Translations under genes and position numbers: made by a program
Part shown: piece by piece, positions 28,089 through 38,889 of the stretch
Layout of the letters: each line of letters begins with the position of its first letter
How positions within the stretch are numbered: the stretch's first letter is position 1
DNA from: Flammula alnicola
Taxonomy: Eukaryota; Basidiomycota; Agaricomycetes; Agaricales; Strophariaceae
DNA: 64,000 nt
NCBI GenBank assembly: GCA_015499995.1
Contig: JADNRV010000274.1
Coordinates: 1-64,000 of the forward strand
Direction: 5' to 3'
The notes under the pieces: model-generated
The model's input: only the letters and a program-made list of their open reading frames with translations
Databases searched by the model: none
Told to the model about the DNA's origin: nothing

Positions 28089-28509
28089 AAATCTACCTTG
28101 CGGTCGTTGGAATGTCTGTAGCATAGGCGGAGAGAGAGGGAAGCCAAAAATACACATTATGCACAATACATACTTACGGCAAAATTAAGACTATCTCCGC
28201 TCAATACTACTCAATAGTTGCGGTACCGTACTTGCGAACCCTGGAAGGGTCCCCTTAAGCCCAGCCAAAGCAAGCACTTGAGGCCCAATATTTGTAAGCG
28301 GAAGATATTGATTTTCGAACTGGATCGCTTCAGTAGCATGGGGCAATTAGTAGTTAACTATAATGCACTGGGAGTTCGAACTTCCAGCGTGGAGAGCGGA
28401 GCGGATTCGACAGCGAAGTCGACGCTATACACTGTTGATACTTCTGAGATCTCGAGCGCTTAAGAGGAGACAATGAGAACCCGACGCATTGAGGTAAGTA
28501 TTAATGCGG
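28089..28509. other. intergenic region between convergent genes
   Basis: It holds the 3' flanks of the BTB and F-box genes. A tRNA T-arm-like hairpin (28369-28388) was examined and rejected as a tRNA. No gene was seen. Confidence 0.5.
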
Positions 28510-30936
28510 CTACTCACCTCTGGGAATCGGAGCAACGAACATGTCTCCGTTAGGCAGCACTAGAAACAAACCCGTGGTGAGCATTGATTCATCTCGAGAC
28601 CGAGATCATGGCTAGATGCGAAACACTGACGATGATATCGATCAAGCTCATGTCTCTCGTAGTCCTCCAAAGACTCTTCGAAGTCTCTCTCCCAATCTGC
28701 CCACGTCTCCCGGTCGTGCGGATCATCTGCTTGGATAGGAGCCGTCGGGTTCCAGTTGAGGTAGAGCCCCGTATCCGACATCATGAGGCAGCTCACGGCG
28801 CCTAGCCACGACGGGTTGGAGAAGTAAGGCAGACGCGAGACGGTCAAGTTCTGGATATTGGGTGTAGTTCGGGGTGTAGTAGGCAAGGGAGGAATGGTCG
28901 GTGTTACGATGTATACGGCATTTGTCTGTTCACAAAAGGTTAGCGTTTATTTGATTTTAGCCTTCGCGGAAATGACGAAACGACGTACAGTTATAACCCC
29001 GATCCTACCATTTTCATACGCCAGATAGATGCTGCTTGACGCCTGCGGCGAGCCAAGCTGCACATCGAGCGTGTGTTCGAAAATCTCTCGATCTTTTTCT
29101 TCCTGAGCACGCTTGGTCTCTTCTCTCATTTCCCTTTGGCTCAGGCTTCGCGTAGACCTAGATGCCGCGTTCTGCGCACGCTTGCTCAGAAGAGATTCAA
29201 AATGGTGCATAATGATGAGTCGCGAGCCACTGAGCATTGCGACGAAATGTTGGCCGTCACTGGAGACATGGACTATAGATTAGTGTAAATTACGAAGTTA
29301 GCATCGAGTTAGGTGCACTTTCGAAATAAAAGAAAAAGGGAGAGAGCAGAAGCGAATGAGATAATTAAATGTGTATCTCACCAGCAACGAACTGATCAAT
29401 AACCATCCTTTCCGACTGCCTATACTCATCATACGAGAACCTAAGCGGCATCCTTACAAGCTCTCTCCCCTCCCCTTGCGCCTGTTCATACGTATCCAAA
29501 TTCAACGTCACATGTTGATCTGCTCGGCTCGCCAGCTCCCATCTGGACGAGCCATACCGCCAGCGCGTAGCGGGAATATCGAAGACACACTTCCCTGTCG
29601 TCCGCGAGAAAACACGGAGGAGATACCGTCCAGCGAGGAAGACGTGTCGCTCGGAGAGGTCGACGTACCTGACGAGTCCAAGGAACTGCGGGAGCTCGTC
29701 ATCGTCATCCTCTTCGTCCAAAACGGCGGTGGGAATGTCGGCGGGAGGAGTATCGGGGGCTGGGCTGTGTTGGTGGGATTCATCTTCATCGTCGTCCGGT
29801 GCAGTCTCGCTATGTGCGGAAGTGGAACCTTCGTCCACCTGGGCATGCTCTTCGTCCTGAGGAGCACCGATGGGTCTGACGACTTGGATATCCTCGATCG
29901 TTTGAATGAGCACACCCGTTCTCACATCCCAGATAAACGCTCGTTCCAAACTGACAACGAGCAGCGTCGGATAGACGAATCTATATGCCCTCGTCGCATC
30001 AGGCATTCGCAGGACGGAATGTGGACTGAATTGCGCGTTTCGTTGGTTGACAGTCAGTGAGGTTGTGGAGGTGAGGTTGTTCACGTAGTCGGTTATGTAT
30101 CGTTGACGGTCATCCGGGAAGGAAGTGACGAGTGCTGGTGTTTCGGGGTCCGTATTAATATCCGCCGTACGTCGCCACACCTCTTTATTTCCATCATCTC
30201 GGTCAAAAATCATGTAACCCTCTCCATATTCCAGATGTGCAAATGCCCGGACATACCACTGTAGAGTCGCGTTGATGAGACCATTTTTCAAGATGTTTGC
30301 CAACGTACCCTAGGCAATTCCCAAAGGACTTCGTCTGACTCAAGATCTCGTACTATCAATCCTCCGACTCCAGTTGTCGTCATGATGATTCCAGCCTTTT
30401 CGTCGATTTTGATGCGGTGTACACGGCGGTGTGGATTGTTTCCTGGAAGATTGGAAGGAATAGGGGAGGGAAGAGTCCGAGGTGAAGGCAAGATGGAAGA
30501 CGGTGCCAGGCCTGCCCAGGAGCGTTGGATCATTTTGCGCTTCCTACCTAAAATGAAAATAAACGCCATGTCGAAGTAAAACAATGGAAAGCGATTTACA
30601 CATGTCTTTCCATCCATGTATCCCTTCCGTCGCCCTCCTCGAATATAACGCCTGCCGCTCCGTTCCCGCTTCCGTTGGTCTCAATTCCTCGATTAGTGTC
30701 TTGTGTGAAGGGATATAACCCTCGAGAAAGGCTGCATTGTGATATATGGTGTTGCCATTCTGACCGATGAAGTCAAACCATTCCGCATTGAGCCGAAGTA
30801 GGACAGAGAGAGTCGGTAGTGGCAAGTAGGAAAGAATGAGGATTGTGATTTCTGCAGGCAGTTCTGTTGGAAACATTGGGGAAGGCCAGTTCGCAGGTTC
30901 GTGAAGTGGTGGTAAGAGAGAAAGATTGTTTGGCAC
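28510..30936 (-). CDS. F-box protein with a C-terminal propeller-like region
   Basis: Probable substrate adaptor of an SCF ubiquitin ligase. The F-box is at the N-terminus: FPTELPAEITILILSYLP followed by LPTLSVLLRLNAEW, about residues 22-55. The next exons carry the HRIKIDEKAGIIMTTTGVGG and LIVRDLESDEVLW strand pattern seen in WD/propeller-like F-box proteins, then WYVRAFAHLEYGEGYMIFDR. An acidic insert of about 45 residues (PDDDEDESHQH to LDEEDDDDELPQ) interrupts the propeller part. Near the C-terminus, HELDRYHLLPNGDMFVAPIP is produced by a 70-bp intron with donor GTCAGT, ending at TAG 28510-28512. Without that intron the frame would stop early, so this splice is preferred. At least six introns are present. 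The target protein is unknown. Confidence 0.85.
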
Positions 30937-31381
30937 AGTAAATTAAAATCTGTGATTGCGGGTCAGACAGTGCACGTAGATTAGATTAGATTAGATCAGG
31001 AGGTAGTGTCAATATATCAACCGGAACGCTCGACGCGATCTCGAGCACTGACGTCCTGAGGGCGGCCAGGTCAGACTGGACTTCACCATAATTGTTCTAG
31101 TTTCAAGATGTAAATTTAATAAAACTTCAAAGGGGCTAGTTGGGACTGCATTAGATGTAGATACCCGTACCGCTTCCTCATGTCCAGTAGATCTAGAATT
31201 TCATGATATCATCGAATCCATCCCTGAGTCCCAGGGCAGTTCCGACCTGGTATACAAGAGGAACAGCTACGGAACGGGGAAACGTTCGATCTGGCAAAGG
31301 CTTCAAAGAGCTTTGATAAACGAATGGTTGAAAACGGGATCCTGATGCCGGTGGACCCAGAGATCAGGCAGGGCGCTCGGC
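30937..31381. other. intergenic region with decayed coding-like stretch
   Basis: A TAGATTAGATTAGATTAGAT tract lies at 30977-30996. From about 31128 to 31380 one frame reads without stops for about 70 codons, and a second frame then continues to 31380, as if one frameshift had split an old coding exon. No family was recognised. Confidence 0.4.
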
Positions 31382-31545
31382 TAGATTAGATTAGATAGCA
31401 TCGAGGCTGTGCATACCCTTTTGTAGCTACCTTCCGCATTCGTCAACGAACCGTCCTTGCTTGCCTCTTGCCATCGCACAACGTGCTCGATGCGTATCCG
31501 AGCCTTCCCTCCGAGAGTCCGGCCTTATTGGCCTACTCCACTGTT
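31382..31545 (-). repeat. dispersed AGATT-tailed short repeat, copy 2 (SINE-like)
   Basis: The tract TAGATTAGATTAGAT is followed by GCATCGAGGCTGTGCATA and, about 90 bp on, by CGTGCTCGATGCGTATCC and GAGCC. It matches copy 3 at 38890 in the same order and spacing. The right edge near CTACTCCACTG is approximate. It directly abuts the GMC oxidoreductase remnant. Confidence 0.6.
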
Positions 31546-31557
31546 TATATTGAGCTT

Positions 31558-32170
31558 CCACGATGAAAATGTGCCCCAGAACAATTGGTTCAACTTAGGA
31601 GCCGCTTACCGGAAGTCTCCTGGGCATCGTTGCAGCTACTGGCTTTCCATGTCGCGTAAGTCTTGCTATATCCATCTTCGGAAATTATTTCTAAATAAGG
31701 GAATGCAGTTCAAGCGGAATCGTAAAGATCAAGTCTACCGACCCGTTCGACCTTCCACTCATCGATCCGAAATACTCGACGACAGACTTCAACGTCTTTG
31801 CCGTGCTCGAGGCCGTGAAAGCCGCTAACCGTTTCGTTTCAGCACCTGCGTGGTCCGATTATGTCATCGGACCCTACGGGAGCTTCGCCACGGTCAATCG
31901 ACGCATACGTACGAGGACTCACTATCACTATTTTTCACGCCTTAGGAACGGCTTCTATGGCTCCTGCAAATTCGAACACTGGCGTGGTCGACCCTGGTCT
32001 GCAAGGGTGCATACGGACTTGGGATCTTGGACGCGTCTGTTCCCCTCGCGACTAAGAGATGAATGTTGCTGATTAACGATCAACGTTTTGCAGCCACATG
32101 TACCGAGCAGTCATACCCAAAAGCCTGTGCACCTGCTCACCTGCTTGTGGAAAGGGCGTCGGATATCATC
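31558..32170 (+). pseudogene. GMC oxidoreductase (aryl-alcohol-oxidase type) C-terminal remnant
   Basis: This is a broken copy of an FAD-dependent GMC oxidoreductase. Recognisable pieces are VKIKSTDPFDLPLIDPKYST and FAVLEAVKAANRFVSAPAW. The active-site region TIFHALGTASMAPANSNTG (near 31950) and VVDPGLQ follow, with a last exon after an intron near 32050-32094. Between IGPYGS and DAYVRGL about 14 bp are missing relative to the family pattern and the frame changes. Near 32010 another shift separates DPGLQ from the expected KGAYGL. The N-terminal FAD-binding two thirds are absent. The expected active-site histidine of the HxxGTxxM block is still present, but the gene cannot give a working enzyme. 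A dispersed repeat sits immediately upstream and may mark the break. Confidence 0.75.
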
Positions 32171-32538
32171 AAGGGGCGACATTAAATGACGTTGCACAGA
32201 GCCTCTTCCTCCAGAGGGGCGTCATCGTATGTGGTGCCGACGTACTCGTACGCTTCCCTCTCGACGATGGTGATGAGCAAACCATCTCCGCCTGGGTATT
32301 TTCAGCCAGCTGGCAGCTTGAAAGATTTAGCAGTTTTATCTCGGTTAAGCTTGAAGCCTTTGGAATTCACCTGCCAGCCTCGCCGTTCAGCAACATATTA
32401 GTAGTATGAAGTTGAAACCATGACATCGTCTTTGGTGACGTCACGCGTTGGTTCCGCCAGACTCATGACGTCATCGTAGGCTGGTGCTGTACTTAAAGGT
32501 GGGTTGAACGCTACGTATTGTTCTCTACTTCATCCAAC
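32171..32538. other. intergenic / promoter region of the HAM1-like gene
   Basis: No gene was recognised. GACGTCA-like words (TGACGTCACG near 32438 and ATGACGTCATCG near 32465) occur within 90 bp of the next gene and resemble CRE/ATF-type sites, which fits a stress-responsive promoter but is unproven. Confidence 0.4.
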
Positions 32539-35500
32539 ATGTCTCTTCCAGCGGCAACAAAAGATATCAGCACTCACCCAACCAAAGGTTCCGTCGTCGA
32601 CCCCACCAACAAAGCCGACAAGGCCGCCGACGTCGACAGAAAGGTGTGTTCTACGCCGTCTTTGGTAAATTACCCTAATTATCGCCGTAGATTCGACTCT
32701 ATGGTGTCATCAACGCATTCCGCAAGGGAAAACTCCCGTCCAATGCTCAGATCGACCGAACCCTGAAATATGTCATCGATAACTCGCCCGTGGACACCAA
32801 GGACCTCTCTCCCGAGGGTAGAAAGCTCATTCAAGATACCCGAGACATCATCGCCACTGCACGCCTTATGGTTCAAGAAAAGAACGCCGACGAGCTCTTC
32901 CAGAACTTCGTTTGGCACACGCGTTCTGTCGATACAGAGACCCTCATGCCGGGCGATTTGAACGACACTAGCGCTGTTCCTGTAAACGGCGAAAAAGCTC
33001 AGTCGGAGAAGGATCAAGGTGTGTTTCAGTATTCAGTTTCTGCGATTCTTTCAAGGATTTACAAGACATTTAGCTCTCAAACATCTCCGTAGTCTCCTTA
33101 ACCTCGTCCTCACCAACTCAGAAGTCCGTAAACTCCTTTCCGACTTCTCCACCATCGGGCGCGACCTCCTTTCCAAAGGAGCTTCCAAGGTTGCAGACGC
33201 AATCGCGCCGTCCGAGGAAAATCTCCGCAACGTCGACCAGTCTGCTCCAAATGATCAGTTCATGACTGAGGGTGGGCGCGTGGCAGGTCCCAACGAGACT
33301 CCGGTTCTCGAGTCGCGCCTTCCTGGCACGGACAAGGCGGTGGCGATGCATCCCCGCGCTGATGAGGCGCAACTCAAGAATGCGGATGGAACTTCGCGTC
33401 CGCTTGGAGAGGTTCGCGATCAGGCGGTGGAGCAGTATGGCGAGATACGAAACAAGGACGAACCCGTGCAAGAGCAGGTTGCCGACCAGGCTCAGATGCA
33501 TGCGCAAGAGGTCGCTGATACGGACTCGCCTGAAGAAGTCGAGGAGAAGAAACGCGGCATGATGGGTAGGATGAGGCAATTCCGGGTACGTTCTGTGTTT
33601 TTCATTTGATTTATGCGCATATATTTACATATCTTTCTCATAGGACAACGTTAAGGTATGCTCGCGCTTTACCTGGACAATTTTCATACTCACACCCGTG
33701 TTCTAGGAAGGAATTAACGACCGCATCCCTCAACAACACAAGGATACTGCTAGCGAACAGTTCGAACACGCGAAGCACTTCTTTTCTGAGGAGTACTTCC
33801 CAGAGGAGCGGCGTGATCAGTTCCTCTTCCGAGGCAAGAAGGTATTTGCCCCTTCCAAGGTTCCTGTAGTATTATTGTTGGCTGAATATTTATTTCAAAC
33901 CTAGGTTATCGTAGAGTGCCAGAAGCACGGGGACTATCAAGAGTCTATCCGATGGCTGCTCGACTTTTTCGAGGAGTATGCAACGAGTCACGGCCGCGAC
34001 GCAGCTGCAAAGGGAAAGGAGCATGCTCATGGCCTTACAAATGTTCGTTTTTCATTCGTATATGCTATTATACTGTCGTGTCTTATTTTCGAGTGCTAGG
34101 ATCATAATCTCAACATATGTATATCCGAGCTCCGCACCCTGCTCGAGCGGTTCGCTAATGGTACATCTACGGACATCATCGGAGACGCCATCACCGCTCT
34201 CATCGATGATAGCCGCCGTGATGAAGGATTGCGTGATTGGTTCCGCTCTGTCGACCTTTACATTCGCAAGGTTAGTTAAATTACGACTCTCGCGTTTTGT
34301 TCCCTTCTCTAACGTAATTTATTAGGTCCTCCTCGAGCCAGGCTATGTTCTCGAACCTGATTGCAACAACCAGGCTAACAGCCTTCGCGAGCAAGGTCGT
34401 CAGTTTTACGACGAGAAGTACAGCGATCACTTTGACCACTTGTTTAATAGCATCGGGCAGTGGTTCAAGGCGATGGGAGAAGACCCTGTACGGTGTTTTC
34501 TCCAATGTCTTTTATTGGATGAACGACTTACATTGTTTCCTGTCGCAGATTAATCACCAATTCGGCGAAGATTGGGCTCGTCTTACCAAGGACCTTCTCT
34601 TCGATAGCGAAGGAAGCCTCAAGTTTAAACCTGAACTATGGAACGATGTTCGTAAGGTTATCCTCCCGACCATCATCGAACAAGTGCGTAATATTTTCTT
34701 GAAAAGTCGTTTTCATGTTTATCTCCTCGTTTCAGGTTGGCTACATCCCCATTCCACGCATCGAGTACAGCGATGACTCACTCGATCTCGTCGTTGAGAA
34801 TCTTACCCTGCAAGGACGAAACCTGTTCCCCAATATCGTTGCCTTGGAAATGAACAACTTTGTCAAATTCTCGCCTTATAATGCCATCAAGGACGACTAC
34901 CGTTACCGTATCAGGATTACCCTCGAGCAAATGCAGGCAGATATGCGCGACGTGGCGTTTTATTATCGGAAGAAGACGGGCATTGCCAAGATGAAGGATT
35001 CTGGTATCGCTGATGTTCTCCTCGGTGGGCAGGGGTTGAGCGTACGTCGTCCTAATTCCATATTTTCCGTACCCTTATCTGACACGTACATCGAAATACA
35101 GGCCACTATCGATCTGGTGTCGACGCGCCGTGACCGCTCCTCGGTGTTCAAGATCCATGATGTCCACGTCAAAATCGATACTCTCAAGTTCGCGATTAGG
35201 GATTCGAACCATGACTTTTTGTACAAGACGCTCCGACCGCTCGCTACCAGTCTTATCAAGCGGCAGATCAAGAAGGCGATCAAGGACGCGTTGACGACGG
35301 GCCTTGAGTACGTTGATGGCCAACTTGTTGCTGTGAGGGACCGGATGGAGGCTGCGAACATCGCGGAGGGTGAGAGTCGGATGGATGTTCTCAAAGATGT
35401 ACGTCCTTCTTTGTGTGTGTGTTTTGTTATTCGTCTCAGCGCTGATGGTTGGACGTGCAGATGTTCAAGCAGAAGAAGGATGAAGTCGGTTCTGTCAAGT

Positions 35501-35732
35501 CGGGAGAGTCCAAGTCGCAGTTTAGGATTGTGTCTGATAAGCGTGATTCGCTTCTCTCGAACCAAGGTCACCCTTCTGGGTGGATCAACCGCACGGCGGA
35601 TATGGAGAAGGTTGCTTCGCAGGGGGCGGAGTGGAGATCTGATGTGTACGTTTTTTTTAAGTCTCGTTTCTTGGGGGTCAGTGTGTATTGATGTTTTGCT
35701 TTTTTTTTATATCTAGGTTTGCGATTGTGTAG
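32539..35732 (+). CDS. HAM1-like protein (N- and C-terminal HAM1-type domains; C-terminal formerly DUF4449)
   Basis: Long fungal protein of about 850 residues in a dozen exons. It starts MSLPAATKDIST. An N-terminal domain with IRLYGVINAFRKGKLPSNAQ, LRSLLNLVLTNSEVRKLLSD and FSTIGRDLL is followed by a polar, acidic region of about 110 residues. Next is a second helical part containing FFSEEYFPEERRDQFLFRGK and KVIVECQKH. The C-terminal half has VGYIPIPRIEYSDD, LDLVVENLTLQGRNLFPN, FRKKTG-like and KIHDVHVKIDTLKFAIRDS segments, a pattern that recalls lipid-binding BPI/TULIP-like folds. The final splice joins GT to G and gives DVFAIV before TAG (35730-35732). I recall this pairing from fungal HAM1-type (hyphal anastomosis) proteins. 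Function in this organism is not shown. Confidence 0.8.
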
Positions 35733-36889
35733 AGTCGAGGTCGAGCGCCTATCTTGCAACACGTGAGCCAAAATCGTTGAGATACTTTGTTTCGAGTTTC
35801 TGGTGTCGATTTGTGTTAGTTCAAACTTCACACACGATTTACGAAAGTCTCTTATAATTCTTTTACCTACTTCTTTACCTACTTCTCGTGTTCGCTTATC
35901 GTCTTAGTTTCCTTCTGTTTCGATCCTGTATACCATAATTTGAAGTAAATCTAGCCTGGTGATTTGAGCGTTTTGGTAGGAGATGGTGAATTGGACTTGT
36001 AGATGTACTTGCATACGAACTTGGCTTTCTTTTTGTCGTTCGTACCGTACATATCACCTTGCCCGAGTGCTTTACTACCGAAGGACTCCAGTCCATCGCC
36101 ACCGAACACCTCATTCATGGTAGGCGCCGGCAGTGCACGAAAGCGCTTCGCTCACTGATCCTCAATAACATAACACGAGGTGTTTAACCACACGCAGTCT
36201 GGTTTCTCCTCTTGCCAAGAGGAGAAACCAGACTGCGTGTGCCTCGGACTGTGCCTTGACGACATCCTCCCAGAAATCTTCGAGTCTATTTTTGAGAAGT
36301 GCCGGTGATCAATATATATTCAATGATCAATCGATCATGTAACGTAAGGTTTACTCGAGTATACCCAACCGATGGGGGCAGGCCTCAGCAGGCTTATTCC
36401 CGTTACTCACACCGCTCAATAAGCGCCAAACATGTGAAAGTTGAGGTAAAAGAATTCTTCGGCATACTCATAAGCAGGCTGCCGCCTGCCAGGGAATCCG
36501 CGCGCAATTGGCCTCGATTTGTGGGACACCAATTGAAAGACGAAATGCTCCGCTCTTTCAAAAGGAGACGTCCAGCGACGCGCTGGAATCCTCTAGCAAA
36601 TGGCATTGTTTAGCACGCCGTAGGCAGTGGGAGAATTCTTGAAGGAGTAGTGGGTATTGCCGCGCATGTAACGTCAGAAGGTTTATAACCGAGGGGCTTC
36701 AACCACGTTTAGCAGTCTTTAAAAAGGGTTTCGTTATTCCATGACCATTGTCCGTGTCACCTATCTACTACTTGTATAGGAAGTTGGCTCTACACGAGTA
36801 TATCTTGAGTCGTAAGGTAAATTATACCTGCATGTCCGTCTTTGAAGTTTGAGGATGGATAGAATCTATAACGAGAATTGCACCAAAGA
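35733..36889. other. intergenic region between convergent genes
   Basis: It contains the perfect palindrome at 36189-36241 and a short direct repeat of TTTACCTACTTC near 35860-35885. No convincing gene was found; a 104-codon frame at 36299-36613 has no recognisable product. Confidence 0.5.
36189..36241. repeat. perfect 53-bp inverted repeat (26-bp arms, 1-base centre)
   Basis: The left arm (36189-36214) starts CACACGCAGTCTGG and the right arm (36216-36241) is its exact reverse complement; the single centre base is C at 36215. The outer flanking bases do not pair. It lies between the ends of the convergent HAM1-like and RTA1-like genes. Confidence 0.95.
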
Positions 36890-38346
36890 CTAGGCACCCT
36901 CCATAGTCTGTAAGGGCATTGAAAAAGAATTTGACCTTGTCTCGTCCTCTGTCTGGGCGAGGAGAATTCCCGGATGCAAGAAGTTCGCAGTATATATGGC
37001 CAGTATAACCATCGCGCCGTCCAGTACATCTGCCAACATCTCACGTCAAGCAATGAAAGGTGGTTAGAGATCGAGGCGCGACGCACTGAAGTAGACCTGA
37101 GTATGGATCACTCTCCCGTTCCAACCTCCCGCAAGTTCGATTATCCGGTAAACCGCACTGTCGTGACTTTTTAGACCTAGTCCAAGAACAGCAAAGGAAA
37201 CATGTTCCTCACCGAATGAAGAGGCATGTAGTGCTAAAGAGGAGCCCGTAGCTCATCAGTCTAAGCTTGGGCGTGAATGTCCCGCGAACAGCATCGTTTG
37301 ATGCTGCACTTTTATCGTCCCGAATTTTTATTCCGTATGATACGGGAGCATGCTTGTGGTAGCGCACAAAGTACTCGATGGCGCAGATGGCATAGGCAAT
37401 GATCACGACTTGATTTAGAAGCTAAAGTTGAGAATGGGGGTTGACAAATTTGGGCGTTGAAGAACTCACTAAGTTGGAAGACGATTCCGCCTAACATGAT
37501 ATTGGCGCCCTGTACGATAAAAGGTGTTAGTAATAGGCCTAGAGTACTTGCAGTCGAGAGAATTCGTTTACTCACCCGATTCGCGCCTGTCAAATCTGAT
37601 GCTGTGGCGGCAAGTCCTCCCCGAGACCTTGGACAACGAGAGACACGACATCCTAATAGAGCATTATATTGTAAGTCAGTGGAGAGATTATTCCGACCAC
37701 TAAAATCACTTACGCATGTAGTAAATATGATTGTATCTGTAAAAAAGCAAATATCGGCATCAGGAAAGCAGTTGGAAATAGCAGGCGAAGTAAGACCGTA
37801 CACAATCGCGGACTAAGCCTGCTGTACCCTGCTCCCAACAGTCGAATAAGACGACCAAAAATCACGAAGTTGGCAGCGAGGAGAGGTGTCGGCGCGATTA
37901 TGGTGCAGGTTATTCTGATGAGAAGAAGTATGGTGAGCTATACGTCCCACTGAATCGATAGAGTAGGATGCGAACTGACTCGATCTCGAATGGCGTCGAG
38001 GCAATTGGCGAGAAGCTTGACCACAGCCGACCAGACCACCCCAATATCTCGATAACTCCGCAGAGAACGGCAGTCGGGAATATGAACCATAGACGATACC
38101 TCACCGCTTGTGCGGAATGGACGACTTTATATGCGTGCCTTCAGAAAATGAACGCCTAACGCATGTATGAGTGAACGACGTACGAGTGCTAATGGCGAAT
38201 AAGGAGAGAAAGATAAGCGCTGCACTTCGAGATGGGATGTATCCATATTGACTCGTAGGGTCGACTGATTCAGGCCGGAAAAAAAATGTAAGAGGAAGGA
38301 TTTCGAACAGACGTTAGAACGTACCTGTTCCATTGTTACCAGACAT
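36890..38346 (-). CDS. RTA1-like seven-helix protein (lipid-translocating exporter family), with a one-base frameshift
   Basis: Member of the fungal RTA1/RSB1 family of seven-helix plasma-membrane proteins linked to lipid export and toxicant resistance. It starts MSGNNGT, then joins over an intron to VDPTSQYGYIPS. Helices follow in the expected order: AALIFLSLFAISTLVHSAQA, RYRLWFIFPTAVLCGVIEIL, ITCTIIAPTPLLAANFVIFG, the RLYTIIFTTCDVVSLVVQGLG block, ANIMLGGIVFQLIVIIAYA, LRLMSYGLLFSTTCLFIRAV, YRIIELAGGWNG and LDGAMVILAIYTANFLHPGI. At the GLGGGLA turn the C-run at 37619-37622 (plus strand) is one base short, so the frame shifts between QGLG and LAATASDL. All other exons and splice sites fit. Either the gene is newly dead or the sequence has a homopolymer error. 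The stop TAG is at 36890-36892. Confidence 0.82.
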
Positions 38347-38355
38347 GGTATGAGT

Positions 38356-38817
38356 TTAGTGGATGACCAGAAGAGATCGGAGAGGGCCTTGAAGAAGTTT
38401 TTTTTTAAAAAGATTGATATGCAAGGACTTTAAGTACTTACGATCCATGTGAGGCAGGTTCAGGGTCATACACGCGCAGTCACAAGTGGCGATGTCTGTG
38501 CTGCAGGATTTACAACCGTACACAGTTACGCAGCACAGGCAGGGACACTCCCCGTATATTTCCCTGCCAATGGAGATATGTAGCTTGGTGCGCAGTTGAC
38601 TCGGATGCACAACACGATACGTCTCGATACCGTCTTGCCCGGAAGGCCTTTCGGGCAAGACGGTAATAATTGATGATGATGCAGAGTGATAATCATCGTC
38701 GTGCTGCGCTCGAGATGTTCGCTGGTGCTTTCGGTAATTTGTATGAAGCAACGACATGAGGGCATTCATGAGGCTTACCGCGCAAAGCAGATTTGAAAAG
38801 CCGGAGTTTTGAGCCAA
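38356..38817 (-). CDS. uncertain 153-residue reading frame upstream of the RTA1-like gene
   Basis: Uninterrupted frame from ATG (38815-38817) that stops ten bases before the RTA1-like start. It contains a cysteine-rich stretch, CPCLCCVTVYGCKSCSTDIA then TCDCACM, unusual for random sequence. The N-terminus SGFSNLLCAVSLMNALMSLL is hydrophobic and could act as a signal or anchor. I know no family for it. The frame crosses the 38-bp palindrome at 38628-38665. It may be a real small gene, an old 5' exon of the neighbour, or chance. Confidence 0.3.
   Translation of the reverse strand: MAQNSGFSNLLCAVSLMNALMSLLHTNYRKHQRTSRAQHDDDYHSASSSIITVLPERPSGQDGIETYRVVHPSQLRTKLHISIGREIYGECPCLCCVTVYGCKSCSTDIATCDCACMTLNLPHMDRKYLKSLHINLFKKKLLQGPLRSLLVIH
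38628..38665. repeat. 38-bp near-perfect palindrome
   Basis: TACCGTCTTGCCCG (38628-38641) and its exact reverse complement CGGGCAAGACGGTA (38652-38665) flank a GAAGGCCTTT core that is palindromic except for one mismatched pair. Confidence 0.9.
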
Positions 38818-38889
38818 GAGGGGAGGATACGCGAAGCCAAAATATGGTGCAATACCAGGCGTAGTAGATCCTCGGCAGAGATCCTCGGG

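Noticed and set aside
28369..28388. tRNA T-arm-like hairpin with GTTCGAAC loop
   Set aside because: The stem has a wobble and a mismatch at the ends, and no acceptor, D or anticodon arm can be built around it.
29371..30060. 229-codon plus-strand frame
   Set aside because: It is the antisense shadow of the well-supported F-box propeller exon on the minus strand.
35188..35215. GGATTCGAACC, the reverse complement of a tRNA T-loop consensus
   Set aside because: It lies in a well-supported exon of the HAM1-like gene (AIRDSNHDF) and no other tRNA parts surround it.
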